Positions 8,615 to 17,180 of a stretch of 64,000 nt of DNA are shown piece by piece. The DNA comes from Breznakia pachnodae (GTDB taxonomy: Bacteria; Bacillota_I; Bacilli_A; Erysipelotrichales; Erysipelotrichaceae): contig NZ_JAUSUR010000001.1 of the NCBI RefSeq assembly GCF_030814225.1, forward strand, positions 1,116,001-1,180,000. Direction: 5' to 3'. The first letter of the stretch is position 1. Each line of letters begins with the position of its first letter. The notes below the pieces were generated by a model, which searched no databases, was not told the DNA's origin, and was given only the letters and a program-made list of their open reading frames with translations. Position numbers and translations under genes: made by a program.

Positions 8615-8699
8615 TTTATTCCTCCACATTTTCTTACTAGTTTATTAATAATATATTTAATTTATCCTAAATCTTTTCAATAATTCATTGTTTTATAAA

Positions 8700-9192
8700 T
8701 ATTCCAGACACTGTCTGGAATTTCTTATTTACTTATTAGAACTACTTCTCACCTTTCGTAAACATCAGTTTCAAACATTTGCCAGTCATGCCTGGCATTT
8801 TCATATTAAACTAATTTATTTTATTAATAATCTTGTAAATAACTCCTTAAAATTTAATTGTTTCTTCTTTAATTTTAAACATCAATCTAGCCTATTTACC
8901 AATTTTCCAGTCGCGACTGGAAAATCTTTTTGTATGTTAATACTGCTTTATTTCATAAAATATTATCTTAAAACATTTGCCAGACACGTCTGGTATTTTC
9001 ATATTAAACTAATTTTTTATTAATAATCTTGTAGATATCTCCTAAAGATTTAATTATTTCTTCTTCAATTTTGAACATCTATTTGTTCTATTTCTCAATT
9101 TTCCAGTCATGACTGGAAAATCTTTCTTGTGTGTTAATACTAGTTTATTCCATAAATTATTATCTTAAACATTTGCCAGTCAGTGACTGGCT
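8700..9192. repeat. Array of six variable CCAG...CTGG palindromes upstream of the nuclease gene
   Basis: This 600-base gap has no convincing gene. It holds six palindromes with constant CCAG and CTGG ends and different cores: ACACTGT (8704-8718), TCATGC (8782-8795), TCGCGA (8907-8920), ACACGT (8980-8993), TCATGA (9103-9116) and TCAGTGA (9176-9190). They alternate between a TTCCAG...CTGGAA type and a TGCCAG...CTGGCA type, with 73-78 bases between CCAG starts within each pair. Two near-identical tandem units of about 197 bases (8773-8970 and 8971-9167) carry four of them. Cores differ while staying mostly self-complementary, so both arms changed together. Confidence 0.88.
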
Positions 9193-9200
9193 TTTCCAAA

Positions 9201-9229
9201 TTAAAAGAGACCTCAATATATGAAGTCTC
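9201..9229 (-). terminator. Rho-independent terminator of the ABC fusion gene
   Basis: On the minus strand GAGACTT pairs with a downstream AGGTCTC copy and is followed by TTTTAATTT. It lies just after the stop codon of the ABC gene. Confidence 0.75.
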
Positions 9230-9245
9230 CATAATATACTAACTG

Positions 9246-12200
9246 TTATTCACTACGTAATGCTTCAACCGGATCTTTTCTAGCTGCTGCCGATGATGGA
9301 AACAGACCAGAAATAAATGCCAGTAACATACTAATAATAATCAAAATTGCTGATGCATCGATTGGTAACTGTGCAATGTTTGCAATACCCAGTTCATTGT
9401 ATACTATAATGTTTGCCACAATGCTGAGTAAGTAAGTTACAAAGATACCTAGTACTCCTGCAATAAATCCAATGATTAATGTTTCAGCGTTGAATACACG
9501 ACGAATATCTCGTTTGCTGGCACCAATTGCACGAAGGATACCAATTTCTTTTTTACGCTCTAATACTGAGATATACGTAATAACACCAATCATAATTGAT
9601 GATACTACAAGTGAAATTGCAACAAACGCAATTAATGCATAACTGATTGTATCTACGATATCAGTTACGGATGACATCATGGTTCCTACAATATCACTAT
9701 AGCGAACTACTTTATCATCATCTCCTGCTTTTTCCATCTTTTCATTGTAGTCATCCAAGAAACCTATTACATTTTCTTTAGTAGTAAAGTCTTTTGGATA
9801 AACACTAATCTGATTAGGATTTGTACTATCTGCATATCCTAATGAAGATAGATTCGTTTCTAATGTTGTCTCGGTTGGATTCATCATTGCTGTCATTAAA
9901 TCCAATATATCATCTTCACTAACATTTAACTGGAATGCTGATGCAAATGCTTCTTGATCAATTGAGATTGCATTTTGCATCTGTTGTGGCAATTGTGCTA
10001 ATGTTGTTTGAATCTGTGTCTGGATTTGAGTTTGCAGTGATGTCATAATCTCTGTCATATATGTCTGCATAGCAGTTTGCATATAAGATTGAATTGCACT
10101 ATTTAACTGGTCACTGATTTGAGTAGGGTCAATTACTGAACCTAACTGTGCTGCAATACTTTGTTGGACATCCGCTCGATTTAAGTAATCAACAAGATTT
10201 TGAGCCATCACTGCTGGATCAGTTACTCCTGCCTGTATCTGCTCAGTTACAAAGTCCTGCATTACATTCATCATAATCATATTTAACTGATCTGCAGGTA
10301 TATTAATCTGACCTGAAACAGCTTCATTTAATCCTGTTAAATCCATTTGTGGGAACTCCACACTACTCATATCAATATTAAAACTAGACATATCAATATT
10401 AAATTGCGAAGTATCTACATTAAATGCATTTCGAATTGCATTTTCATCGATTGTGAATAAATCAGTAAAACTAAAATCTGATTGTGCACTTTCTTCTTTT
10501 TCCTCTGCAAATGATTTACCAGTAAATACATTGATGGTTGGATTTGCAAGTTGCTCCTTTACAATTTCGGTCTCTGATGATTCTTCCATCAGATATTGAA
10601 TCATCTCTGGTGTATAGTTAATACCTGAAGATAATGAAGTTGCGGTAGCATCAGGATCTGCCTGTACTACTCCAACAATTTTAAGATCGACTCCATCATT
10701 AATTACACTTTTCATATGATCATTACTATCTGATTTATCCATCCAGATTTTGTAACCTTCATCATATACATATTTATCTGCTGGATTAATCACCTTTAAT
10801 TCAGCACCCATAATATCATCGTAGGTAACCTCTGTGTCACCTTCTTTAATTTCAACTGTTTTTCCAGGATTATTCACAAATGTATCTAACATTTCTTTTA
10901 ATTCACCACGGTCTTTTAATCCTAATGAATATAATACGTAATCGGATACATCACCATTTCCCATTAGGACCAGTACTGCTTCATCATAACTTTCAGGCCA
11001 GCGCCCTGCTTTGATATCATACTGATTCTCAAACATACTGCTGTCACCTGGAAGCTCATGGAAGTTGTTCATACTCATCATTGAACTATTCCCCATGATT
11101 GCACTTATACCAGTACTTGTTCCGATTCCATAACTACTTAGAATAGAATCTGGACTTACTTGCTCAATACTACTTGTATCCTTCAAATATATTTGAGGAG
11201 TAATATCATATTTATATTGAATATTCTTTACGTAAGGACTAATATCCTTTTCATTCTTTTCAATATATGTTTTTAAAGAAGCTAAGTCATTTTGATTCTG
11301 GTAATTAAACATTCGCTCGAATACATTACGAACACCTACATCGCCATCTTCAGTTGCTTTTGCATTATCACTCCCTGTGGAATTTACATCATCAGAATCA
11401 ACTAGGAAACTCGTTATATCAACTCCACTGGACTGAATTGTCAGTGGATAGACACTCATGGTTTCTTCTTCAATACTTCCAATGTATGCATTAATTCCAG
11501 AAGCCAATGCCAAGATAGCAGCAATACCTATAATACCAATGGAACCAGCTAATGAAGTTACAAAGGTTCTTCCCTTCTTTGTCATTAAGTTACTAAGTGA
11601 TAATGATATCGCTGTAAAGAATGACATACTAACTTTACGAGGGGACTTCTGAGGAACCAACTTCTCTTTGTCTGGATCAAATGGATTACTATCATTAATC
11701 ACTTGTCCATCTTTTAATTCAATAATTCGATTTGCATACTCATCTGCAAGTGCTGGGTTATGGGTAACCATAATAACCAATCGGTTCTTAGCGATTTGGG
11801 TTAATAGCTCCATTACCTGAACACTTGTCTTTGTATCTAACGCTCCTGTAGGCTCATCAGCAAGCAATATTTCAGGATCATTAATTAGGGCGCGAGCGAT
11901 TGCAACACGCTGCATCTGTCCACCACTAAGCTGACTCGGCAACTTTCTGATATGATCAGCCAGACCAACTTCTTCCAGCGCTTTCTTTGCACGTTCCTTA
12001 CGTTCACTTGATGATACACCACTCAACGTAAGAGCCAATTCAACATTCGCCAATACTGACTGGTGTGGTATCAAATTATAACTTTGGAATACAAACCCAA
12101 TACGGTTATTACGATAGGTATCCCAATCGGAAGATTTATACTTTTTTGTTGAAATACCATCAATTTCCAGATCACCAGAATCATAGTGATCAAGTCCTCC

Positions 12201-12353
12201 AATAATATTCAACATGGTTGTTTTCCCAGATCCCGAAGAACCTAGAATAGCAGCAAATTCATTGTCTCGAAACGAAACCGAAACATCATCCAATGCCACC
12301 TGTGTAAAATCATATGTTTTATATGATTTACGAATATTTGTGAGTTTTAACAT
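9246..12353 (-). CDS. MacB-like ABC transporter, ATPase fused to FtsX-type permease
   Basis: A 1035-residue membrane protein. Residues 1-225 form an ABC ATPase of the LolD/MacB class (Walker A GSSGSGKTT, signature LSGGQMQR, Walker B ILLADEPTGALD). A first membrane helix follows near 255-285 (SLAGSIGIIGIAAILALASG), then an extracellular region of about 600 residues, then three C-terminal helices with the FtsX hallmark ERKKEIGILRAIGASKRDI. The extracellular part contains a long Gln-rich, probably helical stretch (SYMQTAMQTYMTEIMTSL and on). Such proteins in Gram-positives export peptides or give resistance to antimicrobial peptides, or work mechanically at the membrane; substrate unknown. Single-gene transcript with its own terminator. 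Confidence 0.88.
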   Translation of the reverse strand: MLKLTNIRKSYKTYDFTQVALDDVSVSFRDNEFAAILGSSGSGKTTMLNIIGGLDHYDSGDLEIDGISTKKYKSSDWDTYRNNRIGFVFQSYNLIPHQSVLANVELALTLSGVSSSERKERAKKALEEVGLADHIRKLPSQLSGGQMQRVAIARALINDPEILLADEPTGALDTKTSVQVMELLTQIAKNRLVIMVTHNPALADEYANRIIELKDGQVINDSNPFDPDKEKLVPQKSPRKVSMSFFTAISLSLSNLMTKKGRTFVTSLAGSIGIIGIAAILALASGINAYIGSIEEETMSVYPLTIQSSGVDITSFLVDSDDVNSTGSDNAKATEDGDVGVRNVFERMFNYQNQNDLASLKTYIEKNEKDISPYVKNIQYKYDITPQIYLKDTSSIEQVSPDSILSSYGIGTSTGISAIMGNSSMMSMNNFHELPGDSSMFENQYDIKAGRWPESYDEAVLVLMGNGDVSDYVLYSLGLKDRGELKEMLDTFVNNPGKTVEIKEGDTEVTYDDIMGAELKVINPADKYVYDEGYKIWMDKSDSNDHMKSVINDGVDLKIVGVVQADPDATATSLSSGINYTPEMIQYLMEESSETEIVKEQLANPTINVFTGKSFAEEKEESAQSDFSFTDLFTIDENAIRNAFNVDTSQFNIDMSSFNIDMSSVEFPQMDLTGLNEAVSGQINIPADQLNMIMMNVMQDFVTEQIQAGVTDPAVMAQNLVDYLNRADVQQSIAAQLGSVIDPTQISDQLNSAIQSYMQTAMQTYMTEIMTSLQTQIQTQIQTTLAQLPQQMQNAISIDQEAFASAFQLNVSEDDILDLMTAMMNPTETTLETNLSSLGYADSTNPNQISVYPKDFTTKENVIGFLDDYNEKMEKAGDDDKVVRYSDIVGTMMSSVTDIVDTISYALIAFVAISLVVSSIMIGVITYISVLERKKEIGILRAIGASKRDIRRVFNAETLIIGFIAGVLGIFVTYLLSIVANIIVYNELGIANIAQLPIDASAILIIISMLLAFISGLFPSSAAARKDPVEALRSE

Positions 12354-12696
12354 AATTAAATTCCTTTCCTGGAATAATCACAAGTTATACTTATGAAGTT
12401 TACTCTACATCTCCATTATAGTATTTTTTAACTTATATTTCTTGCTGTTTAATCAAAAAGACATCAAAAAAACAGGTATATATTTTATTATATATATAAT
12501 AACAGGTTTCGTCTCCAAAATAATGTTATTTGTTTGTGAAATATACGAAAATTATCGAAAGAAAAAGTAAAGAAATTAATTCTCTACTTTGATTGAGTAA
12601 ATAAGTAAAACTTATATTAATAATTTTGGAACTGAGAATTACCAAAAAATAAAAGAATCCTAAATTATTAATAACTTGCTAATACTTGTAGCAAAC
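12354..12696. other. AT-rich intergenic region upstream of the ABC fusion gene
   Basis: This 343-base gap holds the terminator of the VOC gene at 12557-12590 and an 18-base perfect AT palindrome at 12485-12502. The copies of ACCTGTT (minus strand) around that palindrome may mark an operator for the ABC gene. No reading frame of interest was seen. Confidence 0.5.
12557..12590 (-). terminator. Rho-independent terminator of the PadR-VOC pair
   Basis: On the minus strand AAAGTAGAGAA pairs, with mismatches, with TTTCTTTACTTT, and TTTCTTTC follows. It lies about 105 bases after the VOC gene. Confidence 0.55.
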
Positions 12697-13437
12697 CTAT
12701 GTATTGATTTGCACATTTTCAATTATTGTTTGTCGCATATTATTCGCTGTAGTTTTTACAATCGTCTTATTTTCATCACTCTTTATAAATATTAGTTTTT
12801 GCTGACTTGGAAGAGTTACATTAAAACTTTGTTCTGTTTGATTACAGTTATTAAAAACAGTTGCCATAATCGAGAAATCAGTATCACTCCATTTACCATA
12901 TAATTCAACTATTTCAATACCATGAATTCCATTTTCAACACTATTGGGAACCATTTTCTTTTGCATATTTTCTTGTACTTTATCAGAATCAATTTGTTGA
13001 AAACCAATCTGCAGTTGTTCATTCTCAAAAAATGGTAAATAACAATTTTTCCATGGGGAACGCATTTTAAAGAATTTAAAAAGAGAAAATGTAATACGTT
13101 CTGGTTTAGACATATTTAAATGTTTAAATAATGTATACAATTCATTTATATCTGAAACACTTAGCATAACGCAAATAAGTCCCCTATGTCCTTCATGATA
13201 TTTTTCTACCCAATCCTTTGTCCATCCTCCACCATCATCATTTAAAATTGTAATCATTTCTAGGTATTCTTTTCCTATCCATAAATTACTTGCGCGAAAT
13301 CCTTTTGTTTTCTTCCCTTTATCTGGTAGATAAGGAATTTTTGATTCTTGAATATTTTCAATATCATTTTTATTTATTTGATATTTTCTATCAATATTTA
13401 GGACTAAGTGATCTATTTTATTTATCATAATTTTCAC
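12697..13437 (-). CDS. VOC-superfamily (glyoxalase-like) protein
   Basis: About 246 residues with the start INKIDHLVLNI, typical of the first strand and metal-binding His of vicinal-oxygen-chelate proteins; later come FRASNLWIGKEYLEMITIL and a second half ending in GIHGIEIVELYG, suggesting the two-module fold. Start is uncertain: a GTG at 13437 behind AAAGAAAGAGA or an ATG three codons later (13428). The frame overlaps the PadR gene, so the two are translated together. VOC proteins include resistance proteins and dioxygenases; the PadR partner hints at a stress or antibiotic response, but that is inference. Confidence 0.65.
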   Translation of the reverse strand: MKIMINKIDHLVLNIDRKYQINKNDIENIQESKIPYLPDKGKKTKGFRASNLWIGKEYLEMITILNDDGGGWTKDWVEKYHEGHRGLICVMLSVSDINELYTLFKHLNMSKPERITFSLFKFFKMRSPWKNCYLPFFENEQLQIGFQQIDSDKVQENMQKKMVPNSVENGIHGIEIVELYGKWSDTDFSIMATVFNNCNQTEQSFNVTLPSQQKLIFIKSDENKTIVKTTANNMRQTIIENVQINT

Positions 13438-13963
13438 TCTCTTTCTTTATAATCTCAGTGATATTTTCTAAATATTGTCTGTGCAATTCATTACTCTTTT
13501 GCATATAGATGAATGTCTCTCTAGCGATCTCATTCATATAAACTTTTTCTTTTTCAATTTGCCCTTTATGAATCAGTAGTGATTTTTCATCTAATTTTTG
13601 TATCTGTTTATATAGAGCAGTTATACATTCATCAGATGATAATAAATTAGAGAAAGTAAGAGCAGCAAAACTGTTACTTGGATAAATATTTTCATCATTT
13701 TCCATATTATCAACAATCAAAGATAACAATCTTTTTTCCCCAGTTTCTGTGATATCATAAATATTAGTTTTTCGCTTACCAATGGACTTTGTTTCAACAA
13801 TTACAACACAATCTTTCTTTTCTAATTTATGTAAAGCATGATAAATAGATCCAACAAGAATTCCACCCCACAGTTCCACCTGACTACTTTCTAAAGCTTG
13901 TTGGATGTCATATCCTGACATTGGCTGTTGCTGTAATAATCCTAAAATAAATAATTCTGTCAT
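13418..13963 (-). CDS. PadR-family transcriptional repressor
   Basis: A 181-residue regulator. I choose the ATG at 13963 (MTELFILGLLQQQPMSGYDI) because GGAGGG stands 7 bases before it; a TTG at 13978 would add five residues and overlap the ribosome binding site. The winged helix reads MSGYDIQQALE and GSIYHALHKLEKKDCV with a basic wing, and the C-terminal half is the helical dimerisation part of PadR subfamily 2. PadR proteins usually repress themselves and a neighbouring efflux or detoxification gene. A long inverted repeat lies just upstream at 13978-14016. Confidence 0.9.
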   Translation of the reverse strand: MTELFILGLLQQQPMSGYDIQQALESSQVELWGGILVGSIYHALHKLEKKDCVVIVETKSIGKRKTNIYDITETGEKRLLSLIVDNMENDENIYPSNSFAALTFSNLLSSDECITALYKQIQKLDEKSLLIHKGQIEKEKVYMNEIARETFIYMQKSNELHRQYLENITEIIKKESENYDK

Positions 13964-13977
13964 TATTTGTCCCTCCA

Positions 13978-14016
13978 ATACTCAACGTTAAGTATATAAT
14001 ACTCTACGTTGAGTAT
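13978..14016. promoter_or_regulatory. Inverted repeat, probable PadR operator
   Basis: ATACTCAACGT (13978-13988) and ACGTTGAGTAT (14006-14016) are perfect 11-base arms 17 bases apart, with the AT-rich middle able to hold a -10 box. Being directly upstream of padR it is the expected autoregulatory site. Confidence 0.75.
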
Positions 14017-14027
14017 ATTGTCAAATA

Positions 14028-14055
14028 AAAAGTAGACTTTTCTAATTGTCTACTT
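14028..14055 (-). terminator. Rho-independent terminator of the WYL-YCII-HEAT operon
   Basis: On the minus strand AAGTAGAC and GTCTACTT pair around a 10-base loop and are followed by TTTATTT. It lies about 20 bases after the HEAT-repeat gene. Confidence 0.8.
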
Positions 14056-14075
14056 CAAGATAATCAAATAAAATA

Positions 14076-14855
14076 TTATTTTTCTACCTTATTTAATGTC
14101 CTCATCGCTTTTTTTATAATATAACCTATTGCAGTTTGATTACTTTCACTTTTCCATCGTGTACATAATTCAATTACAAAATCAGGTCTTGTCTTACTTG
14201 CATCATTCAACCAATTCCCTACACTGTTTCTTACATACGTAGATTCATCTGTTTTCAACGATTCCAAAATACATAATGCTAACTCTGGTTTATCTTTTAA
14301 AACTTCAATATGTTTACACCAAACACCTCGAGGTCGTGTTAGTTCACTTGCAAAACGTCTGATATTTTCATCTTCATTTTTTACCCATGTAGATAAAATT
14401 TCAAGACTTTCCTCTAAGTTCTCTATCACACTCATTCTAAGAGCAACCCATGCTTCTTCTCTAACATTAAAATGTTTATCCCCAGCAAATAATTGGATCT
14501 CTTGAAACTTCTTATTCAAGCTTAAATCATCAGCTTTACCTATCATGAATGCACCCCAACTGCGAACCACATCAGAATCATGATTCGCAATTATGGATAT
14601 AAGATTATTATCGTTATAAATCTTTGACTGATGAAGGAGTCCTTCCCCTATCGTTTCATTTAATGTGTTAGCAGTTTGTTTTTCCAAACTGTTAACACAC
14701 TTCAAAATAGGTTTAAAATATTCAATTCGATTATTATCAGAAAGTACAGTCTCTAATAACTTCCTTCGATCAATGGCAAACCACTCTACTGCATTTGCGC
14801 TCTCCAGTTCACCATTATTTAACTGTCTTAAAATATCATCAGGAATATCCTTCAT
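14076..14855 (-). CDS. HEAT-repeat DNA alkylation repair-like protein
   Basis: A 259-residue all-helical protein. Repeats such as SDVVRSWGAFMIG, HFNVREEAWVALR, ENIRRFASELTRPRG and STYVRNSVGNWLNDASK are characteristic of AlkC/AlkD-type HEAT-like DNA glycosylases that remove alkylated bases by wrapping around the duplex. The block ASELTRPRGVW with the later NDASKTRPDFV is closest to the AlkC/YhaZ branch. Last gene of a run beginning with a WYL regulator. Activity cannot be proved because catalytic residues of this branch are few and variable. Confidence 0.65.
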   Translation of the reverse strand: MKDIPDDILRQLNNGELESANAVEWFAIDRRKLLETVLSDNNRIEYFKPILKCVNSLEKQTANTLNETIGEGLLHQSKIYNDNNLISIIANHDSDVVRSWGAFMIGKADDLSLNKKFQEIQLFAGDKHFNVREEAWVALRMSVIENLEESLEILSTWVKNEDENIRRFASELTRPRGVWCKHIEVLKDKPELALCILESLKTDESTYVRNSVGNWLNDASKTRPDFVIELCTRWKSESNQTAIGYIIKKAMRTLNKVEK

Positions 14856-14878
14856 AGTTCTTGCACCTTTTCTAATAC

Positions 14879-15193
14879 TTATTTACCTACTTTATCGGAT
14901 ACAAGTCCAATATTCCACTTATATAATTCATAGCGATAAAATCCTTTTTTAATAATTGGATCATTCTTTGTAAGTTCTTCAGCTTCTTCATAACTTGACG
15001 CTTCAAAGATTACTAGTGCACCTTCAAACTTCTGCGCTTCTAAGTCTCCTAATAGCCCAGCTTCAAGATAACGATCTTTCGCAAGATTCTGCAAGTATTG
15101 CATAGACTCCATTGCTTCTTTCTCAGTTTCCCATTCTTCTCCAATTTTAAAATCTAATCTAGCATATAAAATGCTTCCTTCTTTTAATTTCAT
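14879..15193 (-). CDS. YCII-domain protein
   Basis: A 104-residue protein; the ATG at 15193 is preferred over a GTG six codons upstream because AAAGGA lies between them at proper distance. The YCII fold is seen in ILYARLDFKIG, then RYLEAGLLGDLEAQ and EAEELTKNDPIIKKGFYRYELYKW. YciI-like proteins are small ferredoxin-fold proteins, probably enzymes with a His-Asp pair; here the first strand lacks a clear His, so it may bind rather than catalyse. It pairs with a second YCII gene upstream. Confidence 0.75.
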   Translation of the reverse strand: MKLKEGSILYARLDFKIGEEWETEKEAMESMQYLQNLAKDRYLEAGLLGDLEAQKFEGALVIFEASSYEEAEELTKNDPIIKKGFYRYELYKWNIGLVSDKVGK

Positions 15194-15215
15194 TAGTATA
15201 GTTCCTTTCACTATT

Positions 15216-15506
15216 TTATAATAAATAATTATTTTCTTTATTAGCCACTTCTAAACAACAAAGTTTATATGTTGCATAACCCTCAACAACAAATGGCTCT
15301 TGCTTACAAAGTTCATCTGCCTCTTCATAAGTCTTTGTTTTCAATATTACCATTCCTGCGATACCAGAATATCCCTTAAGTGGTCCACATAATTTTAGGT
15401 AATTACTTTCATCTAATCTTTTTAGATTAGCTACATGTCGTTCAATAACTTCTTTTGTGTAATCCTTTTTCTTTTCAATCATCATAACGTACAACCATTT
15501 ATTCAT
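15216..15506 (-). CDS. YCII-domain protein
   Basis: A 96-residue YCII-family protein starting MNKWLYVMMIEKKKDYTKEV. Family marks: an HVANLKRLDE segment with a candidate catalytic His, CGPLKGYSGIAGMVILKTKTYEEA, and DELCKQEPFVVEGYATYKL. Precedes the other YCII gene with 22 bases between coding regions, so both are co-transcribed behind the WYL regulator. Function unknown; two adjacent copies suggest a heteromer or two related substrates. Confidence 0.78.
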   Translation of the reverse strand: MNKWLYVMMIEKKKDYTKEVIERHVANLKRLDESNYLKLCGPLKGYSGIAGMVILKTKTYEEADELCKQEPFVVEGYATYKLCCLEVANKENNYLL

Positions 15507-15525
15507 GATTCCACCTCCAACAAGT

Positions 15526-16440
15526 TTACTTTTCGTATAACTTTTGTATTTCTTTTACTCGTTCTTTCATCATCTCTCGTGCCATTTCCGGCTCTAGAAT
15601 CTCTACATGTTTTCCAAAGGATAACAAGTAATGAAACGTCCAATCGTTAAGTTCATATTGAACACTAACTAAATAGCTACCATCCTCACATAGCGTTACC
15701 TGACTTTCATGAAAGTTATCATATAATTTATATGCGATTTCAGGACTGAATCGCAATTTCAAAAATGGAATATCTACTTCTGTTTCTTCGCAGTGTGTAA
15801 TTAGTGATTCTTCCTGAGGTAATTCACGAAGAAATGTTTCACTGATTACTTCCAAATTCCTAATTCTAGACATCCGAAAGAATCGTATTTCTTCTCTATC
15901 CCTACAATATCCAGCAATATACCAAGCATGTGATTTAAACACTAATCGTAGTGGTTCTATTACTCTTTTCGATTTTTGTAGATAAGTATTAAAGTAATCA
16001 AAAGTAATTACCTGTTTATTAATAATTGCATACTGCAATTCTGAAATCTTAATTTTTTCTTTTTCTTCACTTCCCCAATACGTAAGGTCAATCTCTAACC
16101 ATTTTGGCTCAAGGGCACTCCTAAAAATAGCTCCAATTTTACTTAGTGCCATTTCTGTATTTGGATACTTTGTCGCCTGTAGTGTCTGTAATCCATGATA
16201 AATATGTTGTTGTTCTTCCTTTGACAACAATGATTTATCAAGTGTATATCCTTCCACTAAAGAAATACCTCCTCCAGTTCCTTTACTAGATAGGATTGGT
16301 ATTCCTGCCAGGGTTAAAGTATTTATATCTCTATATACTGTCCTTGTAGATACATCAAAATAGTCTGCTAATTCCTTAGCAGTGACATGGCCATGATGAA
16401 TCAGATAAAAGATCATCTGGATCAAACGTTCGATTTGCAT
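15526..16440 (-). CDS. WYL-domain transcriptional regulator (HTH-WYL)
   Basis: A 304-residue regulator of the YafY/DeoR-like class. The N-terminal HTH reads VTAKELADYFDVSTRTVYRDINTL; the central WYL domain has FKSHAWYIAGYCRDREEIRFFRMSRI, and a WCX-type C-terminal extension follows. WYL proteins sense nucleic acid or small ligands, and many act in stress or DNA-damage responses, which fits the alkylation-repair-like gene in the same operon. A TGCTATAAT extended -10 box lies about 20 bases upstream (minus strand, around 16462-16469). Confidence 0.88.
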   Translation of the reverse strand: MQIERLIQMIFYLIHHGHVTAKELADYFDVSTRTVYRDINTLTLAGIPILSSKGTGGGISLVEGYTLDKSLLSKEEQQHIYHGLQTLQATKYPNTEMALSKIGAIFRSALEPKWLEIDLTYWGSEEKEKIKISELQYAIINKQVITFDYFNTYLQKSKRVIEPLRLVFKSHAWYIAGYCRDREEIRFFRMSRIRNLEVISETFLRELPQEESLITHCEETEVDIPFLKLRFSPEIAYKLYDNFHESQVTLCEDGSYLVSVQYELNDWTFHYLLSFGKHVEILEPEMAREMMKERVKEIQKLYEK

Positions 16441-16511
16441 AGGTTTCTCCCTTACAAGAAAATTATAGCATATCTAATATGACAACTAGATGTCCCATTA
16501 GAAAAAAAATC

Positions 16512-16544
16512 TAAAAAAACAGAGTAACATTATTATTACTCTGT
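16512..16544 (-). terminator. Rho-independent terminator of the cellobiose PTS operon
   Basis: ACAGAGTAA and TTACTCTGT pair around an 8-base loop; on the minus strand TTTTTTTAGATTTTTTTT follows. Confidence 0.85.
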
Positions 16545-16565
16545 AAATAATTTTCTCAAAGATAA

Positions 16566-16874
16566 TTATAGAATTTTTTTATATAATTCAATGAACTCTC
16601 TAGAAAGTATTTTAAATGATTCTGCACTCATCAATTGATCTTCTGCATGTGCAAGCAGTAATGTAACCTTTAGTTCACCACCATTTGCCTCTTGTTGAAC
16701 TAAGCTTGCATGTGCATGATGACCTTCCAAGAAAGATTTTTCACCTTCATACATTACCTTTTCTGCTTCTTCAAATAGCCCAATTTTAGCTTTTTGAATT
16801 GCTTCAATAAATAAACTTCTTGCATTTCCTACATTTGAAATTATTTCAAAACTTATTAATTCTATTCCTTCCAT
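16566..16874 (-). CDS. PTS lactose/cellobiose-family EIIA component
   Basis: A 102-residue helical phosphocarrier. GHHAHASLVQQEANGG and LLLAHAEDQLM match the lactose/chitobiose EIIA family, with His76 as the phosphorylated residue. It is the last gene of the operon, one base after the EIIB stop. Works with the separate EIIB and EIIC to import a beta-linked disaccharide cleaved by the GH1 enzyme at the operon start. Confidence 0.93.
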   Translation of the reverse strand: MEGIELISFEIISNVGNARSLFIEAIQKAKIGLFEEAEKVMYEGEKSFLEGHHAHASLVQQEANGGELKVTLLLAHAEDQLMSAESFKILSREFIELYKKIL

Positions 16875-16875
16875 T

Positions 16876-17178
16876 CTACTCTCCTAATTCTTTTAGCGCC
16901 ATTTCTAAAACCATCGCACCATTCATAGTTCCATAAGCAGCCATATCAATAACCATAACTGGTTTCTCCTTTGCATACCCTTTTATTTTTTCTAATAAGA
17001 AACGTACTTGTGGGCCTAGTAATATAATATCGGCATCTTTAATATTTTCTTCAGCAGCAGCATCTCCAACTGCCCAAACTTTTGCTTCTATATTTTTTTT
17101 ATCAGCAGCTTCTTGAATCTTCTTTACTAACATACTTGTTGACATTCCTGCTGAACATACTAATAATATTTTTTTCAT
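16876..17178 (-). CDS. PTS lactose/cellobiose-family EIIB component
   Basis: A 100-residue EIIB with the P-loop-like KKILLVCSAGMSTSMLV start; Cys8 is the phosphorylated residue. The rest (ADIILLGPQVRFLLEKIKGYA) follows the cellobiose EIIB family. The gene starts two bases after the RpiR stop codon, indicating translational coupling. Confidence 0.94.
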   Translation of the reverse strand: MKKILLVCSAGMSTSMLVKKIQEAADKKNIEAKVWAVGDAAAEENIKDADIILLGPQVRFLLEKIKGYAKEKPVMVIDMAAYGTMNGAMVLEMALKELGE

Positions 17179-17180
17179 TT

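Noticed and set aside
8688..9023. Plus-strand reading frame of 111 codons across the palindrome array
   Set aside because: Its residues (SHAWHFHIKL, RHVWYFHIKL) are just translations of the tandem repeat units; there is no ribosome binding site and the second unit copy does not keep the frame.
8700..9192. CRISPR array
   Set aside because: Repeats are short palindromes with different cores, the spacing is not 30-40 bases, the intervening sequence is itself repeated, and there are no cas genes.
12485..12502. 18-base perfect AT palindrome
   Set aside because: Made only of A and T in an AT-rich gap, so it may be chance; kept only as a note on the intergenic region.
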